Translations under genes and position numbers: made by a program
DNA from: Mikania micrantha
Lineage: Eukaryota > Streptophyta > Magnoliopsida > Asterales > Asteraceae
Assembly (NCBI GenBank): GCA_009363875.1
Contig: CM018682.1
Span: 62,208,031-62,272,030, forward strand
DNA: 64,000 bases
Reading direction: 5' to 3'
Notes under the pieces: generated by a model
Databases searched by the model: none
What the model was told of the DNA's origin: nothing
Seen by the model: only the letters and a program-made list of their open reading frames with translations
Shown: positions 30,752-42,026 of the stretch, piece after piece
How positions within the stretch are numbered: position 1 is the stretch's first letter
Layout of the letters: every line of letters starts with the position of its first letter

Positions 30752-32576
30752 TGTTAGTTCACAGATTTATCAATAGCTTTCGATGATTACTGAAGACATT
30801 GTTTTTAGTTTAGATCATGTATTTGAGTTGTATATTGTATTTTCCTTGAATTTCAAGTATTGGTCAAGTATTGATTGTCGATGCTAATTGTATGGATATG
30901 AGTTCCATAGATACTAGTAGTATCGACACTTATATTGTCGATACTAGTAGTACCAGTATGTTAATTGTCGATATTAATAGTATCGACTAATTGCCTATAT
31001 ATAGGCATGTGTTTGATTTTGTATGTAGTGCTTCATTTACAACATTAAGATTTTCTTTGAATATAGAGAGAGAAACATTTTAGAGAGACTTTGCATTTCA
31101 TTCTTATTATTAAAAGTATTGTAATCCGATCTTCATTCAAGGAGAATTCAAGTCATATACGTTGTCTTCTTCATACTCTCACACACACATCGACACGTTT
31201 ATGGATTCTGCACGTTTTTGAGTCGAGTGGTCTCAGTTTGATCCATTGAAAACGGACTTTCAAGTGGTATGAGAGACTTTGTGCTCGAATCTTAGATCAC
31301 ATTGTGTGTTTTGAATAAATTCAGATTGTTGAAGATTCAAAATTTGAAAGTTTGTTGAAGATGAAAGTTTGCAACCACGTTTTTAGACAAATTGATCATT
31401 TTTAGATGTGATTTTGATCAAATTGACGGGCAGGGGTTGTGTATTTTTTTAATTATGAAGAGATTGATATAAAATCCGACTTTTAACTCTCAAAAATGAA
31501 GATTTTAGAAGGATTTTTGTGATTTTTCGAGCTTTTCTTACTTAACAGATTTTCCTGCCAATTTCTTGCATCGATACTACTAGTATCGACGGAATCTTCA
31601 TCGATACAATAAGTATCGGTGGAATCTTGGGTGATACTATTAGTATCGACGGAATCTTTATCGATACTACTAGTATCGGGGGAATCTTCAGCGATACTAT
31701 TAGTATCGGTGGAACCTTTGTAGATACTATTAGTATCGGTGGAATCTTTGTAGATACTATTAGTATCAGCATTGACTTTTTTAGATTATTAGTATCAGCG
31801 TTGACTTTTGTGGATACTGTCAGTATCTCCAAAAACAAGACTTAGAAAATTTTTTGAAGTGTTGAAAATTTTTCCTCGAGAATTCGAAATGGAAAATTAT
31901 TCAAGATTATCTACTTTTTTTTGTAAAACGGATATTGAAATACGTCAAAGCTTCCGGTTCTTTTCACGCTTAGCGATTTTTCATCTTCGTGTACACAATT
32001 TAAAGCGTTTCTCGTGCTTGTTGACCCGAATCTCAAAATTCATATATTTGATGGATGTTTTCAACCTAAGCTCAATGGTGTTTAAAAAAATTCATCAAGA
32101 TTAAATAAAGAAAAGAAGGAATGCTATGATCGTGAAAAGAATGTTTTTATCTTGATTTCTATGGCAATCTCCAAAGATATTTTTCAGACTTTCAAGCAGA
32201 TCAAGAATTCTAAAGATCTTTGGATTGCTATAGCCAACTTGTTTGATGATTATAAATTGAAGAATGGTACTACAGATTTAAAAGATCAGATTGATGAACT
32301 GAAAGCTGGAGTTATGAGATTTAATAAAAGATGTGATAAATTTAAATTGTTTAAACAAGAAAATACAAGATTAAAGAAATAAATTGAAGATTTGAAGATT
32401 AAATCTGAACACCAGGAAAAGCGGATGGATGAAGATCATGCTGATATTTCTAAGGAAATATTCAAGTCAATATCCAAACCTGTTGAGTGTCAGAAAGAAA
32501 AGAGGAAAAGGAAAACAACGAGGAGGTAAAGAAAGTCAAGGAACAACAAGAAAAGGACAAAGACTATCAACTTAAT
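30752..32576 (+). repeat. Array unit U4, left part, interrupted by element C
   Basis: LTR-like segment 30752-31262 (511 bp); palindrome repeats about 31568-31838. The gag-like ORF is frameshifted as in U3, with additional stops at about 32085 and 32382. The last five bases, TTAAT (32572-32576), are the left target duplication of element C. The unit resumes at 42032. Confidence 0.9.
31888..32576 (+). pseudogene. Frameshifted gag-like gene of unit U4, cut by element C
   Basis: Same T-run frameshift near its start as U3, plus a TAA in GAAATAAATTG at about 32380. The coiled-coil part is still recognisable. The remaining tail is at 42032-42260. Confidence 0.75.
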
Positions 32577-34833
32577 TGTGGGGCCCCAAAACCGGGCACC
32601 CCGCAGAGGTTGGTTTCATCATAACACATAGCTCTTAAACTAAAAACTTTCACAATCATGCAGCGGAAATGTAAACATAGTTTGATAAACAGAATTTAAT
32701 TAAGTGTCTGTATCAAAATCATATCGAATTGCCAAAACCAACGGATCGTCTGGATTGATGCCCGAGCTCCATGCCTTCTCTGATCATAGCTCTAACCTGA
32801 CATACATGCTAAATCAAGTCAGCTTACGCTGGTGAGTTCTAGTTTTCGTAAAACAACATTAAACATACATATCATAAACATCATTTCATACACATAGTCC
32901 ATAACCTTAGCACATATCATTATTTCCATCATCGTCATACGTTCCACTGTCGCCATACGAACAGTGGGCTTATGCTGGCACAAGGCTCCATGTTTATAGT
33001 CCGATCGACTCTTACCATGTTTATAGTCCGATCGAATCTTACCATGTTTATAGCCCGATCGGCTCCGTGTTTACAGCCCGGTCGGCTCCATGTTTATAGT
33101 CCGGTCGACTCTCTTGTTTATAGTCCGGTCGACTCCATGTTTAAATTCCGATCGACTCTCATGTTTATAGTCCGGTCGACTCTCATGTTTATAGCCCGGT
33201 CGGCTCCATGTTTATAGTCCGGTCGACTCTCTTGTTTATAGTCCGGTCGACTGTTCATATCCTGATACAATCAGGTCATCGTTCATATTCACCCAGTACA
33301 AGTACCGGAGCATCATCATTCGCACATATCCTATAGCACGTATAGGGACATCATTCGTTCATCATACATGATACACTAGCATCATACCGTCATTCATTAC
33401 AATCCTCATGCATTTCATGCTAGTATTATAACATCATTCATCGGGTTAATCATAGCATCTGAGGCATGTCATACTGGCCTTATTTCATCATACCATCATA
33501 ACATACTAGCATCATTTCATATCATAACATCATGGCATCATGTATACATATCATACTTTCATCCTAGCAACCTAGGACCTTGTCATACTCCTATAACTAT
33601 TCTCATAGTTATCAACATGAAGCATGTTATCATAAAATCATCATTTTTCATATGCTAGCATCATTATCATGTCATGTTATTCATCATCATAACTCATTTA
33701 TCATGCATTCGTCATTCTTAACATACTTTCATGCATAAATCATGCTATCACATAAACATGCATACATAGTCAGAGCATATCTTCATTCATTCAACATCAT
33801 AATAACATAACATCATAAACATAACAATAAGCATGTATGCCAGCCCAAAACATTAAGCATAAAATAGGGCGTCTAGAACTCACCTGATAGTAGACTCCTG
33901 TTTTTCCTTAGCCGAACTCCTTAGCTAGGACTCAAAGAACCTACATCATTACATCGTCTCATCACATACCATTCTTAGACTTAGAATATTTCCTAAGTCT
34001 TTATAGCCTACTAGTCCCCCTTACTGAATCCAAGTTCCCGAAACTTAGCTAAGTATTCGAAACCCTTGAATTCCATTAGGTTCCCCTGTACACGAAATTC
34101 CATAGTTCACGACATAGCTAGTACTCGAAATATTCCATGTACTCGAAATACCCCTTTGTATTCGAAATAGTGTACACGAAACCTATGTATTCGAAATAAC
34201 CCAAGTATGATTTCGAGTACCCTTTGTGCATGATTTCGTGTACTCATCACTTTCGTCTTTAAACATCTCAGAAATTCATCTAAGGTTCTTGGGGAGCTAG
34301 TTCTAGGTTCCTTAGGTTGATACCAACATATTGAAATCTCAAAGTTACGAACTTTATGCTTAAAGGTGTGAGCTTTATGCATAAGTTCCCTTTTTGTATG
34401 ACCATTCCAACTTTTGTATAAAAATCCAGCTTTCTATACATGAATCACTTACTTGAAGGTAGCTGATTTTTTCCTGGTAGAATCCCGTGCGTTTCCTCCT
34501 TTGTTTGGTCGCTCAAAGCTCGATTCTTGTTGTTCTTGAACTCCTACTTCGAGTACTCGAGAGCAGATAAGCTTCCAGCCAAAGGTTGTCACATTTCCCA
34601 AGGCACTCCTATTTATAGGCGGTGTCCTCGTACTCGAAACCGGAACATAATTTCGAGAACAAGAGTACTCGAATTCGGATGTACACGAAAATCTGGTGTA
34701 CTCGAAATTGGGTTCGAGTACACGAACTCGGATTTTAACTTAGTTATTTTCCGCACATTTTCCAACAAATTAATTATCCGTTACCCATTCGTAAGTTCGG
34801 ATAACTTGCATTTAGAAAATTTGGGATGTTACA
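32577..34833 (-). repeat. Element C 3' LTR (2,257 bp)
   Basis: Starts TGTGGGGCCCC and ends GGGATGTTACA on the plus strand. From left to right it contains a 24-bp minisatellite (32989-33253), a long stretch dominated by CATCAT / CATAC words (33260-33850), and dispersed GTACTCGAAA-type oligomers (34040-34240 and 34545-34735) on both sides of a minus-strand TATAAATA at 34610-34617. Short open frames in it, such as 34527-34853, show no protein features and are repeated in the other LTR. Confidence 0.93.
32989..33253. repeat. 24-bp minisatellite in the element C 3' LTR
   Basis: Eleven copies of a unit like CATGTTTATAGTCCGGTCGA plus CTCT, alternating between GTCGACT and GTCGGCT / GATCGACT variants. 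It is mirrored in the other LTR. Confidence 0.9.
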
Positions 34834-34869
34834 AGTCTCCCCTCCTTAAATAGGTTTCGTCCCGAAACC
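34834..34869 (-). promoter_or_regulatory. Element C polypurine tract with adjacent hairpin
   Basis: On the minus strand AAGGAGGGGAGACT directly precedes the 3' LTR. Between the gag-pol stop and the tract is a perfect hairpin, GGTTTCG, three bases, CGAAACC (34853-34869). GGGACGAAA-like sequence before the tract is usual in this lineage. Confidence 0.8.
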
Positions 34870-34876
34870 TGCCTCG

Positions 34877-37800
34877 TTACATATCGAACAAATGTGGATA
34901 CAACTTCCTCATCTCGTCTTCCAATTCCCATGTCGTGTCTGAACCCTTCTGATGCTTCCACTGAACTCTTACTTGACGAACCGTTTTATTCCGTAGCTGC
35001 TTTTCATTCGTATCCACAATGGCAACTGGCTCTTCAATGTAGTTCAGTCGATCATCTACCTCAATGTCATCCAAAGGAACATGCGCCTGCTCGTCTGCCA
35101 AGCACTTCCTAAGATGTGACACGTGGAAGGTAGGATGAATCCCGTTCAGCTCCTCTGGTAGGTCCAGTCGATACGCGACTTTCCCTACCCTTGCTTTTAT
35201 CTGGAACGGTCCAATGTACCTCGGACTCAACTTCCCTCGCTTTCTGAATCGAATGATACCCTTCCATGGTGATACTTTCAGCAGCACTCGATCGCCAACA
35301 TCAAACTCAATCGGTCTTCGACGCTTGTCCGCGTAAGACTTTTGGCGATCTTGCTCAGCTTTTATACGTGCTTTTATCACCCGTAGCTTTTCTGCCATAT
35401 CAATCACGGCAGCCTTGTTTCCCATTTCTTTCTGCCCAACTTCACCCCAGCACACCGGGGTTCTACATCGTCTTCCGTATAACGCCTCATATGGGGGCAT
35501 TCCGATGCTAGAGTGGTAGCTGTTGTTGTAAGAAAACTCCACCAATGGCAAGTGGTCATCCCAGCTCCCTCCAAAATCGATAATGCACGCCCTAAGCATA
35601 TCCTCCAACGTTTGGATAGTCCTTTCCGACTGTCCATCCGTCTGAGGGTGATAGGCGGTGCTGATATTTAACCTCGTTCCCATGGCATCATGAAACTGCT
35701 TCCAGAATCTGGAAGTAAACCTCGTATCTCGATCTGACACAATGGAGACAGGAACTCCATGTCTGGCCACAATCTCTTTCACGAACAACTCAGACAACCT
35801 TTCGGACGTATACGTTTCCCTGATAGGGAGGAAGTGCGCACTCTTCGTCAGTCGGTCCACAATCACCCATACGGTATCATGCCGCTTAGCTGTCCTCGGT
35901 AGCTTGGTGATGAAATCCATGGAGATGTGTTCCCATTTCCATTCTGGTACCTCTAGAGGTTGCACATATCCGTACGGCTTCTGATGTTCAGCCTTCACTT
36001 GCGCACAAGTAAGGCACCTGTTCACATACTGCATCACATTAAACTTCATGCCCGGCCACCAATAATCTTTCCAAAGATCTTGATACATCTTTTTCGCACC
36101 GGGATGCACAGAATAACGTGATTTGTGGGCTTCATCTAAAATCCTCGACCGAATGTCCCCATTTCTGGGTACCCACATACGACCGAATCGTACCTTCACA
36201 CCGTGATCATTGTCTTCCAAGTTCTTAACTTGCCCGAAGACACGTTCAAAACCCACATGCTCTTCTTTCAACCCTTCCTGTTGCACCTGCTTGAGCTCAT
36301 TCAGAAAGTCTGGCGTTATCACCAAACTATACGATTTTACTCGTATGGCAGGATGATCAGTCTTGCGACTCAAGGCATCTGCCACTACATTGGCCTTTCC
36401 CGGGTGGTATAGAATATCACAATCATAATCCTTTAGTAGCTCAAGCCATCGTCTCTGCCTCATGTTCAAATCCTTTTGCTCGAAGAAGTACTTCAAGCTC
36501 TTGTGGTCGGTGTAGATGGTACTCCTTACTCCATACAAGTAGTGCCTCCGTATTTTCAATGCAAACACCACTGCAGCGAGTTCAAGATCGTGGGTCGGGT
36601 AGTTAGCTTCATTAATCTTTAGCTGGCGTGAAGCATAAGCTATTACCCTTCCCCTTTGCATGAGTACGCATCCCAACCCTTGTCGTGACGCGTCGGCATA
36701 CACAACAAGATCATCATTTCCATCCGGCAGTGCTAGAACAGGAGCTTGGGTAAGTTTCTCCTTTAGCACTGAAAACGCTTGTTCTTGGTTTGGACCCCAT
36801 TCGTACTTTACGTCTTTCTTCGTGAGCTTCGTCAGTGGCGTCGCTATCTTGGAGAAGTCCTGAATAAATCTCCGATAGTAACCGGCCAAACCAAGAAAAC
36901 TGCGTACTTCCGTAGGTGACTTTGGAGGGCTCCATTTCATAATCGTTTCAACCTTAGCTGGATCTACCATAATGCCTTCTGGGTTCACCACGTGACCCAG
37001 AAACTGTACCTCTCGTAACCAGAAAGCGCATTTGGAGAATTTAGCATAAAGTTTCTCTTTCCTCAGAATCTCCAATACCTCACGTACGTGGCAAGCATGG
37101 TTTCCCTCGTTCTTTGAATAAATCAAAATATCGTCAATAAACACTATCACCGATCGGTCCAGCATCGGTCGACATACCCTGTTCATCAAATCCATAAATG
37201 CTGCGGGAGAATTCGTCAATCCAAACGACATAACGAGAAACTCGTAATGTCCATAACGCGTACGGAAAGCAGTCTTTGGAATGTCCTGCTCTCGAACTTT
37301 CAACTGATGGTAACCGGATCGGAGATCTATCTTTGAGAACCAGCTTGCACCTTGCAATTGATCGAACAAGTCATCAATTCTAGGTAGAGGATACCTGTTC
37401 TTTACGGTCAACTTATTCAGTTCCCTGTAATCGATACACATACGCATACTTCCATCTTTCTTCTTAACGAACAACACCGGTGCTCCCCACGGAGAGACAC
37501 TCGGTCGTATAAAACCTTTATCAAGGAGTTCTTGTAGCTGGGTCATCATTTCCTTCATCTCAGTTGGAGCTAAACGGTAGGGTGTTTTGGCAACGGGTTG
37601 TGCCCCCGGCACTAAGTCGATCTGGAACTCAATTTCCCGTTCGGGTGGTAATCCAGGCAATTCCTCAGGGAATACATCGGGGAAGTTACACACCACGGGA
37701 ACATCATCAATCGTCCTCATATCCGTACGTTCCTCAATCGCGTAGGCCAAGTAGGCTACACACCCTCGCCTCATCATAACATCAGCCTTTATCATCGAAA

Positions 37801-39436
37801 TGATCTTTGGCGCATACATCGCTTTATCACCATAAACCGTCACGGAGCTCCCATCCATCGCACGTAGACATATCATCTTTCGTCGACACACAATGTTAGC
37901 CTCATATTTGGCTAACCAGTCCATACCCAAAACCACATCGAATCCTCCTAAGGTAATAAGAAACAATCGGACAGGGAACCTATGACCTTCTATCTCAACA
38001 TAACAATCATCAATAGCCTCAGTCACCCTGGTCATCTTACCAATAGCCGTCTCTACATCAAATACCCGATCTATCTTCTTAACCTTCCCAGATAACCCAT
38101 CACAGAAAGTAGAAGACACAAAACTCATACTGGCACCAGAATCAAACAATACAGAAGCAGGAATATTGTTGATAGAAAAGGTACCTGTGACCACATCAGG
38201 GTCCTCAATCGCATCATCCTTCGTCATCGTAAAGGCTCGTGCTTTAGCCTTCTGCTTCTCCTTTCCTTTCTCCTCTTTCTTACCCGAGCCCGAAGCATCG
38301 GCCCGTGGTTGTCTACAATCTTTGGACAGATGTCCCATCCCGTTGCAGTTGTAGCATCTCATAGCACCGGGGCAATTGGCTGAAAAATGCCCCACCTTTC
38401 CACATCGAAAGCATAAGTTTGTGCCCACACGGCACAGCCCAGAGTGGCTCTTGCCACACTTACGGCATAGACCTGTTTCCTCTCGCTTGATCTTCTTGCC
38501 AGAAGACTTTCGTTGGTCTGTTCGACCCCTCTTAATCCCGGAAGACTCTTTCACCCTGGTTTCCTCTTTCACTGGCTCATCGGCCATCACATCATCCCAT
38601 ACAATACGACTGAGTTCAACAGTGGACTCAAAGGTCTTAGGAGCATTGGCCTTCACATGAATCCGAACCTTGGGAGGCAAACCCTCCATGTACAACTTCA
38701 CCCTACGTTCCTCAGTAGAAACCAGATGAGGAACGAGTCTTGCCATCTCATTGAACTGTGAAGTGTACTGCCTGTGAGTCAGACTTCCCGCTTTCAGCAC
38801 CAGAAACTCCCTTTCAACCTTATCCAGCTCATTCTTGGGACAGAACAGCTTAGTGACCAGTTCCTTTAGATCATCCCAAGTCATCTTCTCCATATCGGCT
38901 GCAGCTTTGGACTGCTTAATGGTGTTCCACCAGTGAAGTGCCTCCTCGACAAAGGAGTGAGCTGCAAACTTGACAGCTTGGTCGACTCGGCATTCACTGA
39001 TGGAGATAACAGCCTCCATAGCAGATATCCAGTGGCAGGTGGCCACAGCATCCTTCTTACCATCGAAGGTCGGTGGGTTGCATCCTTTGAAGGACTTGTA
39101 GTCACAGCCCTTCAGTTTCCCAGTCATAGAGTCGCTGCTCTTAGTCTCAATGATCACCACCTCATCTTCTTTAGTACTCTCCTTAGTTCCTTCAGACTTG
39201 TCTTTTAGAGCATCCTTCAGTGCCTTAGCAATCAAGGCTGGTAGCTTCTCATCCATGATCTTGTAGACCTCATCAGAAATAGCCTTCACTACAACTGGCT
39301 CAAGAGTGAACTCTTCTTCATTCTCTGGTTGCACGTTGTGCTCGTGGTTGTCTTCATTGACGGGTTCTTCACTCTCGACACGTGGTTCTTCAGGTTCCTG
39401 TGGTTGCTTACGTGGTCTACCCTTTTGTCCAGCCAT
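34877..39436 (-). CDS. gag-pol: Element C Gag-Pol polyprotein (Tekay-type chromovirus), 1,519 codons
   Basis: Starts MAGQKGRPRK at 39436. Gag domain about 110-280; three Cys/His knuckles (324-335 atypical, 342-355 and 361-374 CCHC); protease FDSGAS with D432; RT about 610-790 with D704 and FIDD 766-769; RNase H with D915, E952, D977; integrase with H1104, H1111, C1141, C1144 finger and D1174, D1235, E1271; a GPF module near 1409; C-terminal chromodomain about 1466-1516 (YIEEPVAIVD ... WELEDEM). Integrase lies after RT/RNase H, the Ty3/gypsy order. No stop or frameshift. The chromodomain is known in this lineage to guide integration to heterochromatin, consistent with insertion into repeat DNA here. 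Single-ORF organisation without a gag stop. Confidence 0.96.
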   Translation of the reverse strand: MAGQKGRPRKQPQEPEEPRVESEEPVNEDNHEHNVQPENEEEFTLEPVVVKAISDEVYKIMDEKLPALIAKALKDALKDKSEGTKESTKEDEVVIIETKSSDSMTGKLKGCDYKSFKGCNPPTFDGKKDAVATCHWISAMEAVISISECRVDQAVKFAAHSFVEEALHWWNTIKQSKAAADMEKMTWDDLKELVTKLFCPKNELDKVEREFLVLKAGSLTHRQYTSQFNEMARLVPHLVSTEERRVKLYMEGLPPKVRIHVKANAPKTFESTVELSRIVWDDVMADEPVKEETRVKESSGIKRGRTDQRKSSGKKIKREETGLCRKCGKSHSGLCRVGTNLCFRCGKVGHFSANCPGAMRCYNCNGMGHLSKDCRQPRADASGSGKKEEKGKEKQKAKARAFTMTKDDAIEDPDVVTGTFSINNIPASVLFDSGASMSFVSSTFCDGLSGKVKKIDRVFDVETAIGKMTRVTEAIDDCYVEIEGHRFPVRLFLITLGGFDVVLGMDWLAKYEANIVCRRKMICLRAMDGSSVTVYGDKAMYAPKIISMIKADVMMRRGCVAYLAYAIEERTDMRTIDDVPVVCNFPDVFPEELPGLPPEREIEFQIDLVPGAQPVAKTPYRLAPTEMKEMMTQLQELLDKGFIRPSVSPWGAPVLFVKKKDGSMRMCIDYRELNKLTVKNRYPLPRIDDLFDQLQGASWFSKIDLRSGYHQLKVREQDIPKTAFRTRYGHYEFLVMSFGLTNSPAAFMDLMNRVCRPMLDRSVIVFIDDILIYSKNEGNHACHVREVLEILRKEKLYAKFSKCAFWLREVQFLGHVVNPEGIMVDPAKVETIMKWSPPKSPTEVRSFLGLAGYYRRFIQDFSKIATPLTKLTKKDVKYEWGPNQEQAFSVLKEKLTQAPVLALPDGNDDLVVYADASRQGLGCVLMQRGRVIAYASRQLKINEANYPTHDLELAAVVFALKIRRHYLYGVRSTIYTDHKSLKYFFEQKDLNMRQRRWLELLKDYDCDILYHPGKANVVADALSRKTDHPAIRVKSYSLVITPDFLNELKQVQQEGLKEEHVGFERVFGQVKNLEDNDHGVKVRFGRMWVPRNGDIRSRILDEAHKSRYSVHPGAKKMYQDLWKDYWWPGMKFNVMQYVNRCLTCAQVKAEHQKPYGYVQPLEVPEWKWEHISMDFITKLPRTAKRHDTVWVIVDRLTKSAHFLPIRETYTSERLSELFVKEIVARHGVPVSIVSDRDTRFTSRFWKQFHDAMGTRLNISTAYHPQTDGQSERTIQTLEDMLRACIIDFGGSWDDHLPLVEFSYNNSYHSSIGMPPYEALYGRRCRTPVCWGEVGQKEMGNKAAVIDMAEKLRVIKARIKAEQDRQKSYADKRRRPIEFDVGDRVLLKVSPWKGIIRFRKRGKLSPRYIGPFQIKARVGKVAYRLDLPEELNGIHPTFHVSHLRKCLADEQAHVPLDDIEVDDRLNYIEEPVAIVDTNEKQLRNKTVRQVRVQWKHQKGSDTTWELEDEMRKLYPHLFDM

Positions 39437-39752
39437 CTAACTATCTACAGGATGCAACAATTGATGAGTCAGTATAGGAGTCAGTTTAGCACGAAATAAG
39501 CTTTGTAAATCGTTAATGACGTTGATCAGGTGTTATTAACCATTTACCCAACTCATAGGCTCTAAACGTTTCCCATCCCATCTCCTCAATGTGCATGACA
39601 CTAACTACCTTTCTAACCTTAGATCTACATCTTAAATCGTACATAACATTCAGCTCGTGGCATCCGTTCATCCGTGGTTGGCAATCCACAACATTTAATC
39701 CCATTCTCAGTTTAAGTCTTAGCATTTGGGATGCTAAGATCTCTCAAACTAT
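39437..39752 (-). other. Element C 5' leader
   Basis: 316 bp between PBS and the gag-pol ATG. I see no repeat or conserved motif; short open frames here lack protein features. Confidence 0.6.
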
Positions 39753-39765
39753 GGCTCTGATACCA
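39753..39765 (-). promoter_or_regulatory. Element C primer-binding site
   Basis: Minus-strand TGGTATCAGAGCC, three bases from the 5' LTR, a full match to the initiator-Met-tRNA type site. Confidence 0.95.
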
Positions 39766-39768
39766 ACT

Positions 39769-42026
39769 TGTAGGGCCCCAAAACCGGGCACCCCTCAGAG
39801 GTTGGTTTTCATCATAACACATAGCTCTTAAACTAAAAACTTTCACAATCATGCAGCGGAAATGTAAACATAGTTTGATAAACAGAATTTAATTAAGTGT
39901 CTGTATCAAAATCATATCGAATTGCCAAAACCAACGGATCGTCTGGATTGATGCCCGAGTTCCATGCCTTCTCTGATCATAGCTCTAACCTGACATACAT
40001 GCTAAATCAAGTCAGCTTACGCTGGTGAGTTCTAGTTTTCGTAAAACAACATTAAACATACATATCATAAACATCATTTCATACACATAGTCCATAACCT
40101 TAGCACATATCATTATTTCCATCATCGTCATACGTTCCACTGTCGCCATACGAACAGTGGGCTTATACCGGCACAAGGCTCCATGTTTATAGTCCGATCG
40201 ACTCTTACCATGTTTATAGTCCGATCGACTCTTACCATGTTTATAGCCCGATCGGCTCCGTGTTTATAGCCCGGTCGGCTCCATGTTTATAGTCCGGTCG
40301 ACTCTCTTGTTTATAGTCCGGTCGACTCCATGTTTATAGTCTGATCGACTCTCATGTTTATAGTCCGGTCGACTCTCATGTTTATAGCCCGGTCGGCTCC
40401 ATGTTTATAGTCCGGTCGACTCTCTTGTTTATAGTCCGGTCGATTGTTCATATCCTGATACAATCAGGTCATCATTCATATTCACCCAGTACAAGTACCG
40501 GAGCATCATCATTCGCACATATCCTATAGCACGTATAGGGACATCATTCGTTCATCATACATGATACACTAGCATCATACCGTCATTCATTACAATCCTC
40601 ATGCATTTCATGCTAGTATTATAACATCATTCATCGGGTTAATCATAGCATCTGAGGCATGTCATACTGGCCTCATTTCATCATACCATCATAACATACT
40701 AGCATCATTTCATATCATAACATCATGGCATCATGTGTACATATCATACTTTCATCCTAGCAACCTAGGACCTTGTCATACTCCTATAACTATTCTCATA
40801 GTTATCAACATGAAGCATGTTATCATAAAATCATCATTTTATCATATGCTAGCATCATTATCATGTCATGTTATTCATCATCATAACTCATTTATTATGC
40901 ATTCGTCATTCTTAACATACTTTCATGCATAAATCATGCTATCACATAAACATGCATACATAGTCAGAGCATATCATCATTCATTCATCATCATAATGAC
41001 ATAACATCATAAACATAACAATAAGCGTGTATGCCAGCCCAAAACATTAAGCATAAAATAGGGCGTCTAGAACTCACCTGATAGTAGACTCCTGTTTTTC
41101 CTTAGCCGAACTCCTTAGTTAGGACTCAAAGAACCTACATCATTACATCGTCTCATCACATAACATTCTTAGACTTAGAATATTTCCTAAGTCTTTATAG
41201 CCTACTAGTCCCCCTTACTGAATCCAAGTTCCCGAAACTTAGCTAAGTATTCGAAACCCTTGAATTCCATTAGGTTCCCCTGTACACGAAATTCCATAGT
41301 TCACGACATAGCTAGTACTCGATATATTCCATGTACTCGAAATACCCCTTCGTATTCGAAATATTGTACACGAAACCTATGTATTCGAAATAACCCAAAT
41401 ATGATTTCGAGTACCCTTTGTGCATGATTTCGTGTACTCATCACTTTCGTCTTTAAACATCTCAGAAATTCATCTAAGGTTCTTGGGGAGCTAGTTCTAG
41501 GTTCCTTAGGTTGTTACCAACATATTGAAACCTCAAAGTTACGAACTTTATGCTTAAAGGTGTGAGCTTTATGCATAAGTTCCGTTTTTGTATGACCATT
41601 CCAACTTTTGTATAAAAATCCAGCTTTCTATACATGAATCACTTACTTGAAGGTAGCTGATTTTTCCTGGTAGAATCCCGTGCGTTTCCTCCTTTGTTTG
41701 GTCGCTCAAAGCTCGATTCTTGCTGTTCTTGAAGTCCTACTTCGAGTACTCGAGAGCAGATAAGCTTCCAGCCAAAGGTTGTCACATTTCCCAAGGCACT
41801 CCTATTTATAGGCGGTGTCCTTGTACTCGAAACCGGAACATAATTTCGAGAACAAGAGTACTCGAATTCGGATGTACACGAAAATCTGGTGTACTCGAAA
41901 TTGGGTTCGAGTACACGAACTCGGATTTTAACTTAGTTATTTTCCGCACATTTTCCAACAAATTAATTATCCGTTACCCATTCGTAAGTTCGGATAACTT
42001 GCATTTAGAAAATTCGGGATGTTACA
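39769..42026 (-). repeat. Element C 5' LTR (2,258 bp)
   Basis: Partner of 32577-34833, with the same internal layout: 24-bp minisatellite at 40192-40446, CATCAT-rich stretch, GTACTCGAAA-type oligomers and minus-strand TATAAATA at 41803-41810. This TATA is the promoter expected to drive the element. Confidence 0.93.
40192..40446. repeat. 24-bp minisatellite in the element C 5' LTR
   Basis: Same array as at 32989-33253; the two differ at several positions inside the repeats, including units 2 and 7. Confidence 0.9.

Larger units (their letters stand above)
32577..42026 (-). mobile_element. Element C: intact Tekay-type Ty3/gypsy chromovirus
   Basis: 9,450 bp with LTRs of 2,257 and 2,258 bp, a TTAAT duplication (32572-32576 and 42027-42031), PBS, one uninterrupted gag-pol ORF with a C-terminal chromodomain, and a polypurine tract. 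On the minus strand the LTR begins TGTAACATCCC, the usual start of Tekay/Del LTRs. I count about 30-35 substitutions between the LTRs, near 1.5 percent. Markedly richer in G+C than the surrounding array. Confidence 0.95.

Noticed and set aside
32989..33253. CRISPR-like regular array
   Set aside because: Units are contiguous without unique spacers and lie in a plant LTR; it is a minisatellite.
34527..34853. 108-codon plus-strand ORF in the element C 3' LTR, with a partner at 41720-42034 in the other LTR
   Set aside because: Lies over the promoter and oligomer field of the LTR, antisense to the element, without protein-like features.
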